Source: an uncultured Butyricicoccus sp. (lineage in GTDB: Bacteria; Bacillota; Clostridia; Oscillospirales; Butyricicoccaceae). Taken from it: a stretch of DNA of 7,454 nucleotides. Positions 1 to 6,021 of this stretch are shown here, piece after piece (positions within the stretch are counted from its first letter, which is position 1; the number at the start of each line of letters is the position of its first letter). The stretch lies in NCBI GenBank assembly GCA_900544475.1, contig UQVU01000088.1, positions 1 to 7,454 on the forward strand, written 5' to 3'. The notes beneath the pieces are model-generated. The model was not told where the DNA came from, made no database searches, and worked only from the letters and a program-made list of their open reading frames with translations. The translations under genes were made by a program, and so were the position numbers.

Positions 1-330
1 CGCTCCGCGGCGTGATGGGTTCTCTGGGTGCAGAAATCCCTGCGGGATTTTATGGGGTGGCGGAAACGCGGTCGCCCGCGGAAGGCTCGGCGGCACGCGC
101 CGCCTGCCTTGTGGGTGCGGTTATGCAAGCAAACCGCGTATTGTATGCCGCGAACGTGGTTCGCGGTTGGCGTGATCTTCACTCCCCACACGAATTCGCC
201 ATCCTCCATTCCGACTCGCTGAGAGCCGCCTGCGGCGGTGGGTATCTCAATTTTCCATTACTTGATTTCCCACCAAAACGCTTGCTTTGCGGCCTTTGCA
301 TGCAAACGGCGAAAAATATTATGCGGTGAG
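1..330. other. Non-coding leader with a cluster of short hairpins
   Basis: I see no convincing gene in this stretch. The open frames through it have no ribosome binding site and no recognisable protein family. It carries several compact inverted repeats: 34-40/44-50 (7 bp perfect, loop TGC), 82-86/106-110 enclosing 89-94/99-104 (GC-rich, loop ACGC), 148-155/159-166 (8 bp perfect, loop GTG), 226-230/234-238 (5 bp, loop TGC), and a 12-bp palindrome at 295-306. None is followed by a T-tract, so they do not look like ordinary terminators. The region may be a decayed intergenic spacer or a dispersed palindromic repeat. Its left edge runs out of the window. Confidence 0.55.
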
Positions 331-376
331 AAGAAATTTATCGAAAAATGATAATGCAATTTGCGGCATACTGTTG

Positions 377-382
377 TATAAT
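377..382 (+). promoter_or_regulatory. Probable -10 element for the glmU-prs transcript
   Basis: A perfect TATAAT lies 57 bases before the glmU start codon, in a locally AT-rich stretch (about 311-400) that contrasts with the GC-rich genes. No good -35 hexamer sits at the right distance: the 17-bp spacer position (354-359) reads ATGCAA. The promoter is therefore either weak, activator-dependent, or used by another sigma factor. The implied transcript would start near 389 and carry a leader of about 50 nt. Confidence 0.5.
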
Positions 383-425
383 AAAGCTATATCGGAAAAT
401 CTGGTCGTATGACCCTTGAGAAACG

Positions 426-431
426 AAAGGA
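426..431 (+). promoter_or_regulatory. Ribosome binding site that sets the glmU start
   Basis: AAAGGA lies 8 bases before the ATG at 440. A TTG in frame at 416 would extend the protein by eight residues, but it has no upstream Shine-Dalgarno sequence and would place this site inside the gene. The ATG at 440 is therefore preferred. Confidence 0.75.
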
Positions 432-439
432 TTTCTGCG

Positions 440-1681
440 ATGAATAAAGTAAATGCCGTCATGGTTGGCGGCCTGTTTGACGAAAGCGGCATTTCCGCTT
501 ACGCGCGTCCGGTGCTGTTCGGCACGGCGGGCGACGCGGTACGGGATGCGCTGCCGGATGCAGTGGAAAAGTGCTATTTTGTGCATGACGAGCGGGAGCC
601 GGAGCTTGCGGGAGCAGAGAGCCTTGCGCTTAACAAGGAAAACCGCTTCGCCGCGCTGGCAGACCTGCCGGAATGCGGCCACGTTCTCGTGCTCGCCGCG
701 CCGTTCGCACTCGCCGAGGAGGACGCGCTCTTCCATCTGGCGCAGACGCACGTTACGGCCGGCTACGGCGTGAGCGTCCTGTCTGCCGAGCAGCAGGGCT
801 TTGACGCGGAGGGTCAGCCGGTTCCGCGCGATACGCGGTGCTTCGCGGCGCTCTTTACCTTCGATATGCTGAAAAAGGCGCTCGAAAGCGGCGCGGATAC
901 GCTCGACGGACTGGTTGCGGCGGCGGTCGCGGCCGGTGCGCAGAAGGGCGTAGCCATCACGAATAAGATTTACCCCATCAACGACGGCGTGGCATCTTTC
1001 ATGGCGCAGACCACGATGATGCAGCGCATCAACTTCGGCCTCATCAAGAAGGGCGTTCAGATCTTCGACCCGACGAATACCTACATCGCCCCGGATGCGG
1101 ACATCGCGCCCGGCGCGGTCATTCTCCCCGGCTGCCACATCCGTCCCGGCTGCAAGGTCGGTGCGGGCGCGGTCATCGGCCCGAACACCATCCTCGAAAA
1201 GGCGGAGATCGGCGCGGGCACTACGGTCAACAACTCGCAGGTCTACGAATCCAAGGTCGGCGAAAAGGTCACGGTCGGCCCGTTCGCCTATATCCGCCCG
1301 CAGTGCGTGGTCGGCGACGGCTGCCGCATCGGTGACTTCGTGGAGCTGAAAAAGTCTACCATCGGCAACGGCACCAAGGTTTCGCACCTGACCTACATCG
1401 GCGACGCAACGGTCGGTGAGCGCGTAAACTTCGGCTGCGGCACGGTTGTCGTCAACTATGACGGCTACGTCAAGAACCAGACTATCATCGGCGACGACTG
1501 CTTCATCGGCTGCAACACCAATCTGGTCTCCCCGGTAAAGCTGGGCGACCGCGTGTTCACCGCCGCCGGCACCACCGTCACCAAGGACGTACCGGACGGT
1601 GCGCTCGCAGTGGCGCGTGCGCGTCAGACCACGCTCGACGGCTGGAACGACCGCCGCAGAGCCGCACACGAAAAGAAGTAA
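440..1681 (+). CDS. glmU: GlmU-like protein: intact glucosamine-1-phosphate acetyltransferase domain, degenerate uridyltransferase domain
   Basis: GlmU makes UDP-GlcNAc in the cytoplasm in two steps: acetylation of glucosamine-1-phosphate by the C-domain, then uridylyl transfer by the N-domain. This 413-residue protein is about 45 residues shorter than usual. Residues about 205-395 form a left-handed beta-helix of hexapeptide repeats. By my alignment to E. coli GlmU (constant offset 47) the acetyltransferase residues are kept: R286, K304, H316, Y319, N330, N339-Y340, K345, A376 and R393. The N-domain (about 1-190) still aligns at fold level, for example VLVL at 82-85 and IND at 180-182. It lacks the nucleotide-binding LAAGxGTRM signature (here VGGLFDESG), the QxGTxHA motif and the metal-binding Asp of the GDxP motif (here AAPF, 86-89). 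The frame is open throughout, so this is divergence rather than a frameshift. The next gene, prs, starts 47 bases downstream, matching glmU-prs order in Bacillus. I expect acetyltransferase activity only. A paralogue acting on another amino sugar is the alternative. Confidence 0.85.
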   Translation: MNKVNAVMVGGLFDESGISAYARPVLFGTAGDAVRDALPDAVEKCYFVHDEREPELAGAESLALNKENRFAALADLPECGHVLVLAAPFALAEEDALFHLAQTHVTAGYGVSVLSAEQQGFDAEGQPVPRDTRCFAALFTFDMLKKALESGADTLDGLVAAAVAAGAQKGVAITNKIYPINDGVASFMAQTTMMQRINFGLIKKGVQIFDPTNTYIAPDADIAPGAVILPGCHIRPGCKVGAGAVIGPNTILEKAEIGAGTTVNNSQVYESKVGEKVTVGPFAYIRPQCVVGDGCRIGDFVELKKSTIGNGTKVSHLTYIGDATVGERVNFGCGTVVVNYDGYVKNQTIIGDDCFIGCNTNLVSPVKLGDRVFTAAGTTVTKDVPDGALAVARARQTTLDGWNDRRRAAHEKK

Positions 1682-1716
1682 AAAACGTTAATCACACCGG
1701 ATTAAAATACAATGAC

Positions 1717-1721
1717 GGAGG
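1717..1721 (+). promoter_or_regulatory. Ribosome binding site of prs
   Basis: GGAGG lies 7 bases before the ATG at 1729. The 47-base gap after glmU contains a 6-bp AT-rich inverted repeat (1688-1693/1700-1705) but no T-tract, so co-transcription with glmU is likely. Confidence 0.8.
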
Positions 1722-1728
1722 CAAATCA

Positions 1729-2688
1729 ATGATTTCTCACGGAAAAAATATTAAAATTTTCTCCGGCAACTCCCATCCCGCTCTTGCAATGCAGATTGCA
1801 TCTGCGCTGGGTCTGCCGCTCGGCAAGGCAACCATCTCCACCTTCGCTGACGGCGAGATCTCTGTTTCGATCTCGGAGTCGGTTCGCGGCTCGGACGTGT
1901 TCCTCGTTCAGTCCACCTGCGGCCCGGTCAACAACAACCTGATGGAGCTGCTCATCATGATCGACTCGTGCAAGCGCGCATCGGCAGGCCGAATCACTGC
2001 GGTTATCCCGTATTTCGGCTACGCGCGTCAGGACCGCAAGAGCAAGGCCCGCGACCCGATCTCTGCAAAGCTGGTAGCAAACCTCATCACCGCAGCAGGC
2101 GCAGACCGCGTGCTGACCATGGACCTGCACGCAGCGCAGATCCAGGGCTTCTTCGATATTCCGGTGGATAATATGCTCGGCTCGTCCGTTCTGATCCCGT
2201 ACATTGCAGGCCGCTTCGGCGTCGGCACCGAGGACACCGTTATCGTTTCCCCCGACCTCGGTTCGGTTACCCGTGCCCGCAAGTTCACCCAGAAGCTCGA
2301 TATGCCGCTCGCCATCATCGACAAGCGCCGCCCGAAGGCGAACGTTTCCGAGGTCATGAACATCATCGGCAACGTCAAGGGCAAGAAGTGTATTCTGGTC
2401 GACGACCTCATCGACACCGCAGGTACGCTCGTACACGCGGCCGAGGCTCTCGTTGAGCGCGGCGGCGCGACCGAGGTTTATGCCTGCGCAAGCCACGGCG
2501 TTCTGTCCGGCCCGGCCATCGAGCGCATCAAGGAAAGCCCGATCAAGGAGCTGACCATCCTCGACACCATTCCGCTGACGAGCGAGAAGAAGCTCGACAA
2601 CATCAACGTTCTGTCGGTAGCGCCGGTATTCACCGAAGCCATCGCGCGCATCTACGAGGAGACCTCTGTATCTACACTCTTCGACTAA
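1729..2688 (+). CDS. prs: Ribose-phosphate pyrophosphokinase (PRPP synthetase)
   Basis: The enzyme transfers pyrophosphate from ATP to ribose-5-phosphate to make PRPP, the precursor of purines, pyrimidines, NAD, histidine and tryptophan. At 319 residues it has the standard class I length. Visible motifs are FADGE (39-43), the ATP-loop stretch PYFGYARQDRK (94-104), DLHAAQIQGFF (132-142), the catalytic flexible-loop segment IIDKRRPKAN (196-205; K199 and R201) and the ribose-5-phosphate/PRPP loop LVDDLIDTAGT (223-233). The metal-binding SPD segment at 174-176 reads SPDLGSV where SPDHGGV or SPDVGGV is more usual, a small variation. The C-terminal ASHGVLSGPA (254-263) is typical. The start is fixed by a GGAGG 7 bases upstream. 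It follows glmU closely as in B. subtilis (gcaD-prs) and is followed by a hairpin that may end or attenuate the transcript. The identification is secure. Confidence 0.97.
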   Translation: MISHGKNIKIFSGNSHPALAMQIASALGLPLGKATISTFADGEISVSISESVRGSDVFLVQSTCGPVNNNLMELLIMIDSCKRASAGRITAVIPYFGYARQDRKSKARDPISAKLVANLITAAGADRVLTMDLHAAQIQGFFDIPVDNMLGSSVLIPYIAGRFGVGTEDTVIVSPDLGSVTRARKFTQKLDMPLAIIDKRRPKANVSEVMNIIGNVKGKKCILVDDLIDTAGTLVHAAEALVERGGATEVYACASHGVLSGPAIERIKESPIKELTILDTIPLTSEKKLDNINVLSVAPVFTEAIARIYEETSVSTLFD

Positions 2689-2716
2689 AAAACAGCCGAA
2701 AACCGAACATCAACCG

Positions 2717-2747
2717 GGAGCTGCTGCCTTGTGCAGCGGCTCCTTTT
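2717..2747 (+). terminator. Intrinsic terminator-like hairpin between prs and ymdB
   Basis: The arms 2717-2727 and 2733-2743 form an 11-bp GC-rich stem (one T-G wobble) with loop CTTGT, followed by TTTT and further T-rich sequence. It begins 28 bases after the prs stop. The downstream ribosome binding site starts only about 10 bases after the T-tract, which leaves no room for a promoter between hairpin and ymdB. It is either a leaky terminator or an attenuator. Confidence 0.75.
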
Positions 2748-2756
2748 GCATTTATG

Positions 2757-2762
2757 AAGGGA
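2757..2762 (+). promoter_or_regulatory. Ribosome binding site that sets the ymdB start
   Basis: AAGGGA lies 6 bases before the ATG at 2769. An in-frame ATG at 2754 overlaps this site and has no Shine-Dalgarno of its own. Starting at 2769 also gives the family's usual N-terminus, MKILTIGDVVG. Confidence 0.8.
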
Positions 2763-2768
2763 AAGCCT

Positions 2769-3554
2769 ATGAAAATTTTAACCATCGGCGATGTTGTCGG
2801 CGAGGCCGGCATCGACGCGCTGCACGCGCTGCTGCGCCGCATCAAACGCGACACGGGCGCGGATTTCGTTATCGTAAACGGCGAGAACGCCGCAGGAAAC
2901 GGCGTGCTGCCCCGTCAGGCGGAGGACATCTTCGACGCCGGCGCGGACGTCGTGACGCTCGGCAACCACGCCTTCGGCAAGCAGCAGATCGTCCCCATGC
3001 TCGATGAGCGGAGCGATATGCTGCGCCCGGCGAACCTCGCGCCGCAGAGCCCGGGACAGGGCTGCGGCATCTTTGACGGCCCGCAGGGCAGCCGTCTGCT
3101 CGTCGTCGATCTCATCGGCCGCTGCGACATGAAATACGGCCCGGACAACCCGTTTCTCTGCATCGACCGCATCCTCAAGGAGAACGAGGGCAGATACGAC
3201 ATCGCGCTTGTCGAGTTCCACGCGAACGCTACGAGCGAAAAGCTCGCCATGGGATATTACCTCGACGGCCGTGTTTCCGCCGTCTGGGGCACGCATACCC
3301 ACGTGCAGACCGCAGACGAGCGCGTAAACCCCAAGGGGACCGGCTATATCACCGACCTCGGCATGACCGGCCCCATCCACTCGGTTCTCGGTGTGCGCAT
3401 CGAGCAGTCGATCGCCATGTTCCGCGGCGACCTGACCGAGCTTTTCCGGACCGCCCCCGGCAACTGCGCGGTTTCGGGCGCGCTTTTCGACATCGAGCGC
3501 AGCAGAAAATGCACCTCGGTGCAGCGTATCTGGGAGGAATACAAGGTACGCTGA
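2769..3554 (+). CDS. ymdB: YmdB-type metallophosphoesterase (2',3'-cyclic-nucleotide phosphodiesterase family)
   Basis: Members of this family (TIGR00282) are cytoplasmic dinuclear-metal phosphodiesterases. B. subtilis YmdB hydrolyses 2',3'- and 3',5'-cyclic nucleotides and influences biofilm and motility decisions. The protein is 261 residues, close to B. subtilis YmdB at about 264. The metal-binding set is complete: D8 in IGDVVG, E39-N40 in NGENA, N66-H67 in LGNH, H151 in VEFHANATSEK, and H176/H178 in WGTHTHVQTAD. The family hallmark TDLGMTGP is at 195-202. One variation: the usual GNHTWD reads GNHAFG (65-70), so the Trp-Asp after the metal ligands is lost. There is no signal peptide or membrane segment. 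The gene follows prs after a terminator-like hairpin. No clear terminator follows it; the small hairpin at 3580-3593 lacks a T-tract. The family call is firm, while substrate specificity is inferred from homologues. Confidence 0.93.
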   Translation: MKILTIGDVVGEAGIDALHALLRRIKRDTGADFVIVNGENAAGNGVLPRQAEDIFDAGADVVTLGNHAFGKQQIVPMLDERSDMLRPANLAPQSPGQGCGIFDGPQGSRLLVVDLIGRCDMKYGPDNPFLCIDRILKENEGRYDIALVEFHANATSEKLAMGYYLDGRVSAVWGTHTHVQTADERVNPKGTGYITDLGMTGPIHSVLGVRIEQSIAMFRGDLTELFRTAPGNCAVSGALFDIERSRKCTSVQRIWEEYKVR

Positions 3555-3678
3555 AAAACTGTGCAGCTGTGCATCTGCGCGGACAAGTGTCCGTGACAAG
3601 AAAGCACTCGAAATATAGAATACTTTTGTACATTCTGCAAGAAGTTGAAGTGGAACTTGCAAAATTGCGCAAAATCGG

Positions 3679-3708
3679 TTGACGAGACCGAGGGTTTTGC
3701 GGTATGCT
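3679..3708 (+). promoter_or_regulatory. Promoter of the DUF4914 gene
   Basis: The -35 element TTGACG (3679-3684) and -10 element TATGCT (3703-3708) are separated by 18 bp, consistent with a housekeeping sigma factor. The transcript would start near 3715, giving a leader of about 100 nt. The intergenic stretch before it, 3555-3678, holds a small hairpin (3580-3584/3589-3593) and AT-rich sequence but no gene that I can support. Confidence 0.7.
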
Positions 3709-3756
3709 ATATACGAACAACAATGGGCCTCAGGTACTGACCGCCTGGGCTATGGA

Positions 3757-3804
3757 TTGCATCGGAAGCTGTTTTGGGAAGAGCGCTTCCGGTGTGCAAG
3801 GAGG
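3757..3804 (+). promoter_or_regulatory. Leader hairpin abutting the Shine-Dalgarno of the DUF4914 gene
   Basis: Two nested complementary blocks lie in the leader: TTGCA (3757-3761) with TGCAA (3795-3799), and CGGAAGC (3763-3769) with GCTTCCG (3785-3791). Together they give 12 bp with a small internal loop and a 15-base apical loop. The 3' arm includes the first two bases of the Shine-Dalgarno AAGGAGG (3798-3804), which lies 9 bases before the ATG at 3814. The structure could modulate translation or stabilise the mRNA. I do not recognise it as a known riboswitch class. Confidence 0.45.
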
Positions 3805-3813
3805 AATATACTG

Positions 3814-5688
3814 ATGAACTCGCTGCTCAAGAAATTCACGTTTTCAGAAGAATTGACCGACGTGATCGAAAATTGCAAGGGCGTATCCGTGCCGACCAGC
3901 AAGGCAGAGCTGTACGACATGGTATTCGGTCCCGAGCACGCTGACGTGTACGACGTTGTGTTCGACGTACCCGGCAAGGGTCTGTTCAAGGAAGCGGACG
4001 TTGTCCGCTGCAAGAACGGCGCCTCCGTCAACTTCACCGAGGACTACATGCGCCGCCGTGAGCCGGACTGCATGCGCATCGCGGACGACAAGCCGACCGA
4101 CAAGAAGCGCTTCGCCGACGTCTACGGCTACCAGTTCGACAAGCTGCGTCAGGAGACCATGGAGTGGTTCAAGACGCAGGAGCTTATCCTGATGCCGTTC
4201 AATTCCGGCGGCAACGAGTACGGCTACGGCTCGATGCTCGTCTGCCCGAAGCAGTGCGCGTTCTTCGCGTTCGCGCTGGCACATCTTCAGGGCTTCGTCA
4301 ACGCTGAGGAGACCGAGGGCTACAAGCCGCGCGCCATCATCTACGTTGCGCCCCCGTTCCGTCACACCCATTTCGAGGGCAAGCAGGTCGTTGTCCACAA
4401 CCGTCTGGACGACTGCCACGAAGTATTTTCCTACAACCTCTATCCGGGTCCGTCCGCGAAGAAGGGCGTTTATTCGGTTCTGCTCGACATCGGCGAGCAG
4501 GAAGGCTGGACCACCTGCCACACCTCCGCAGGCCGCCTCATCACCCCGTATGAGAACGAGCTGGTCATCATGCACGAGGGCGCTTCCGGCGGCGGCAAGA
4601 GCGAGATGCTTCAGGACATCGCGCGCGAGCCGGACGGCGAGGTTCTGCTTTCCACCAACACGGTAACGGGCGAAAAGACCTACCTGCACATCAGTTCCAC
4701 CTGCAAGATTGAGCCGGTGTGCGACGATATGGCGACCTGCTACCCGGGCATTCAGAACAAGTCCGGCAAGCTCGTACTGGTTGACGGCGAGGACGGCTGG
4801 TTCCTGCGCATGGACGGCGTAACCCATTACGGCTGCGACCCGGTTTACGAGCGCATCTGCACCGAGCCGAAGGAGCCGCTCTGCTTCTTCAACATGGAAG
4901 GCCATCCGGGCGCGACCCTGCTGATCTGGGAGCACACGCTCGACTCCAACGGCAAGCCGTGCTCCAACCCGCGCGCCATCGTTCCGCGCTGGGATGTTCC
5001 GAACATCGTCAAGGAGCCGGTGGAGGTCGATGTACGCTCTTTCGGCGTCCGTATGCCCCCTTCCACCCGTGACAACCCGAACTACGGCATCATGGGTATG
5101 CTGCACATCATTCCGCCGGCACTGGCATGGCTGTGGCGTCTGATCGCGCCGCGCGGCTTCAACAACCCGTCCATCGTCACCGGCAACGAGCTTAAGAGCG
5201 AGGGCGTCGGCTCCTACTGGCCGTTCGCGACCGGCAAGCGCGTCAAGCAGGCGAACCTGCTGCTGCACCAGATCGTTGACAGCCCGAACACCCGCTACGT
5301 GCTCATCCCGAACCAGCACATCGGCGTCTACAAGGTCGGCTTTGCGGCTGAATGGATCTCCCGCGAGTACCTCGCACGCCACGGCGGCGCGAAGATCCGC
5401 AGAGAGCATCTGGAGCCGGCACGCTGCCCGCTGCTCGGCTACGCGATGAAGGACCTGACCATCGACGGCCAGAAGATCCGCTCCAAGTATCTGCGCGTTG
5501 ATACGCAGGATCGCGTCGGCACCGACGGCTACGACGCAGGCGCGAAGATCCTGACCGACTTCTTCCGCAAGGAGCTTGCGAAGTTCGATACCCCCGAGCT
5601 CGACCCGCTGGGCAAGCAGATCATCGACTGCTTCATGAACGGCGGCAAGCTGGAGGACTTCGAGGCAATCACCCCGACCGGTCTCTAA
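3814..5688 (+). CDS. DUF4914 family protein, a PEP carboxykinase-like nucleotide-binding protein
   Basis: This 624-residue soluble protein matches my recollection of DUF4914 (PF16260), whose function is unknown. Its motifs line up in order with ATP-dependent PEPCK. REPDC (82-86) sits at the RSPKDK substrate site. KKG (216-218) and CHTSAG (235-240, H236) sit at the Lys and His metal ligands. The P-loop GASGGGKS (256-263) follows. VDGEDGW (323-329) corresponds to GDDEHGW, NPRAIVP (385-391) to the NTR arginine segment, and SFGVRMPP (409-416) to AFGVLPP. The nucleotide site therefore looks intact. The substrate site is altered, and the second Asp of the kinase-2 motif, a PEPCK metal ligand, aligns with G325. 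PEPCK is about 540 residues; much of the extra length is an insertion of roughly 45 residues between P-loop and kinase-2, with Cys at 297, 303 and 309. I expect an ATP/GTP-binding kinase-like enzyme, not a true PEPCK. A longer frame from 3679 overlaps the promoter and lacks a ribosome binding site, so 3814 is the start. Confidence 0.85.
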   Translation: MNSLLKKFTFSEELTDVIENCKGVSVPTSKAELYDMVFGPEHADVYDVVFDVPGKGLFKEADVVRCKNGASVNFTEDYMRRREPDCMRIADDKPTDKKRFADVYGYQFDKLRQETMEWFKTQELILMPFNSGGNEYGYGSMLVCPKQCAFFAFALAHLQGFVNAEETEGYKPRAIIYVAPPFRHTHFEGKQVVVHNRLDDCHEVFSYNLYPGPSAKKGVYSVLLDIGEQEGWTTCHTSAGRLITPYENELVIMHEGASGGGKSEMLQDIAREPDGEVLLSTNTVTGEKTYLHISSTCKIEPVCDDMATCYPGIQNKSGKLVLVDGEDGWFLRMDGVTHYGCDPVYERICTEPKEPLCFFNMEGHPGATLLIWEHTLDSNGKPCSNPRAIVPRWDVPNIVKEPVEVDVRSFGVRMPPSTRDNPNYGIMGMLHIIPPALAWLWRLIAPRGFNNPSIVTGNELKSEGVGSYWPFATGKRVKQANLLLHQIVDSPNTRYVLIPNQHIGVYKVGFAAEWISREYLARHGGAKIRREHLEPARCPLLGYAMKDLTIDGQKIRSKYLRVDTQDRVGTDGYDAGAKILTDFFRKELAKFDTPELDPLGKQIIDCFMNGGKLEDFEAITPTGL

Positions 5689-5700
5689 ACTGCAAATAGA

Positions 5701-5737
5701 AAGAGAGAGCATCCGCTTGAGATGCCCTCTCTTTTTT
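5701..5737 (+). terminator. Intrinsic terminator after the DUF4914 gene
   Basis: The inner stem GCATC/GATGC (5709-5713/5721-5725, loop of 7) continues after one A-C mismatch into seven more pairs (5701-5707/5727-5733). Six T's run from 5732 to 5737. It starts 12 bases after the stop codon. The opposite strand also has a T-rich flank, so it may act weakly on transcription from the right. Confidence 0.85.
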
Positions 5738-5742
5738 CGTTT

Positions 5743-6002
5743 TCATGGGGTTTTCCGGCGTTTTCGTTCGATGTAACCGCGTCCCGTGATGTCCGCGAGC
5801 ACCCGGCCGATGGAGATGGCGGCCCAGATGGCATCGCGGCCGATGAGCGGCGCGTTTCCGGACGGATACGCTCACGGTCGCCCGCGCCGAAATTCTGCGC
5901 AATAACCGTCGCGAGTGCCGCGCCCTGGATGCCCATGTGAAGCGTCAGCGCGAACAGCAGCAGCGAGCGCGTAATGCTGCCGCGCGTGATACATGAAAGC
6001 AC
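5743..6002 (-). pseudogene. Remnant of a MATE-family multidrug efflux transporter
   Basis: MATE proteins are 12-helix membrane antiporters of about 450 residues that export drugs and cations. Only about 85 codons remain here, in two frames. Reading leftward from 6002, one frame gives SLLLFALTLHMGIQGAALATVIAQ-like membrane sequence joined directly to NFGAGDRERIR (ending about 5862). The second frame, from 5862 to the TGA at 5743-5745, gives SGNAPLIGRDAIWAAIS, then IGRVLADITG and a basic tail, which is a typical MATE C-terminus. In an intact MATE the GAALATVIAQ segment (around helix 6), the QNxGAGxxxR motif and the C-terminus lie far apart. At least two internal deletions and a frameshift have therefore occurred. 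No upstream start or N-terminal half is visible: sequence to the right is a hairpin and then the DUF815 gene. It is surely non-functional as a transporter. Confidence 0.75.
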
Positions 6003-6021
6003 TTCCAGATGTTCATAATAA

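Noticed and set aside
12..329. 105-codon + strand frame in the leader region
   Set aside because: No ribosome binding site, no recognised domain, and it runs through several hairpins. More likely a chance frame in non-coding sequence, although a real short protein cannot be fully excluded.
338..1669. 443-codon - strand frame opposite glmU
   Set aside because: Shadow of the glmU codon pattern: low-complexity R/A/V/D composition and no ribosome binding site or recognisable family.
1688..1705. Inverted repeat TTAATC/GATTAA between glmU and prs
   Set aside because: Only 6 bp, AT-rich and without a T-tract, so not a terminator. It could be an operator but nothing supports that.
3580..3593. Small hairpin CGGAC/GTCCG after ymdB as a terminator
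   Set aside because: A 5-bp stem with no T-tract following. Too weak to call.
3637..3660. Imperfect inverted repeat GCAAG...CTTGC upstream of the DUF4914 promoter as an operator
   Set aside because: The arms pair only with a bulge and have no known consensus. It may be chance.
3844..5712. Very long open frame (622 codons) on the - strand across the DUF4914 gene
   Set aside because: It is antisense to a gene with clear family motifs, a promoter and a ribosome binding site. Its composition (rich in R, A, V, D and L) is what reverse reading of GC-rich codons produces. No domain is recognised.
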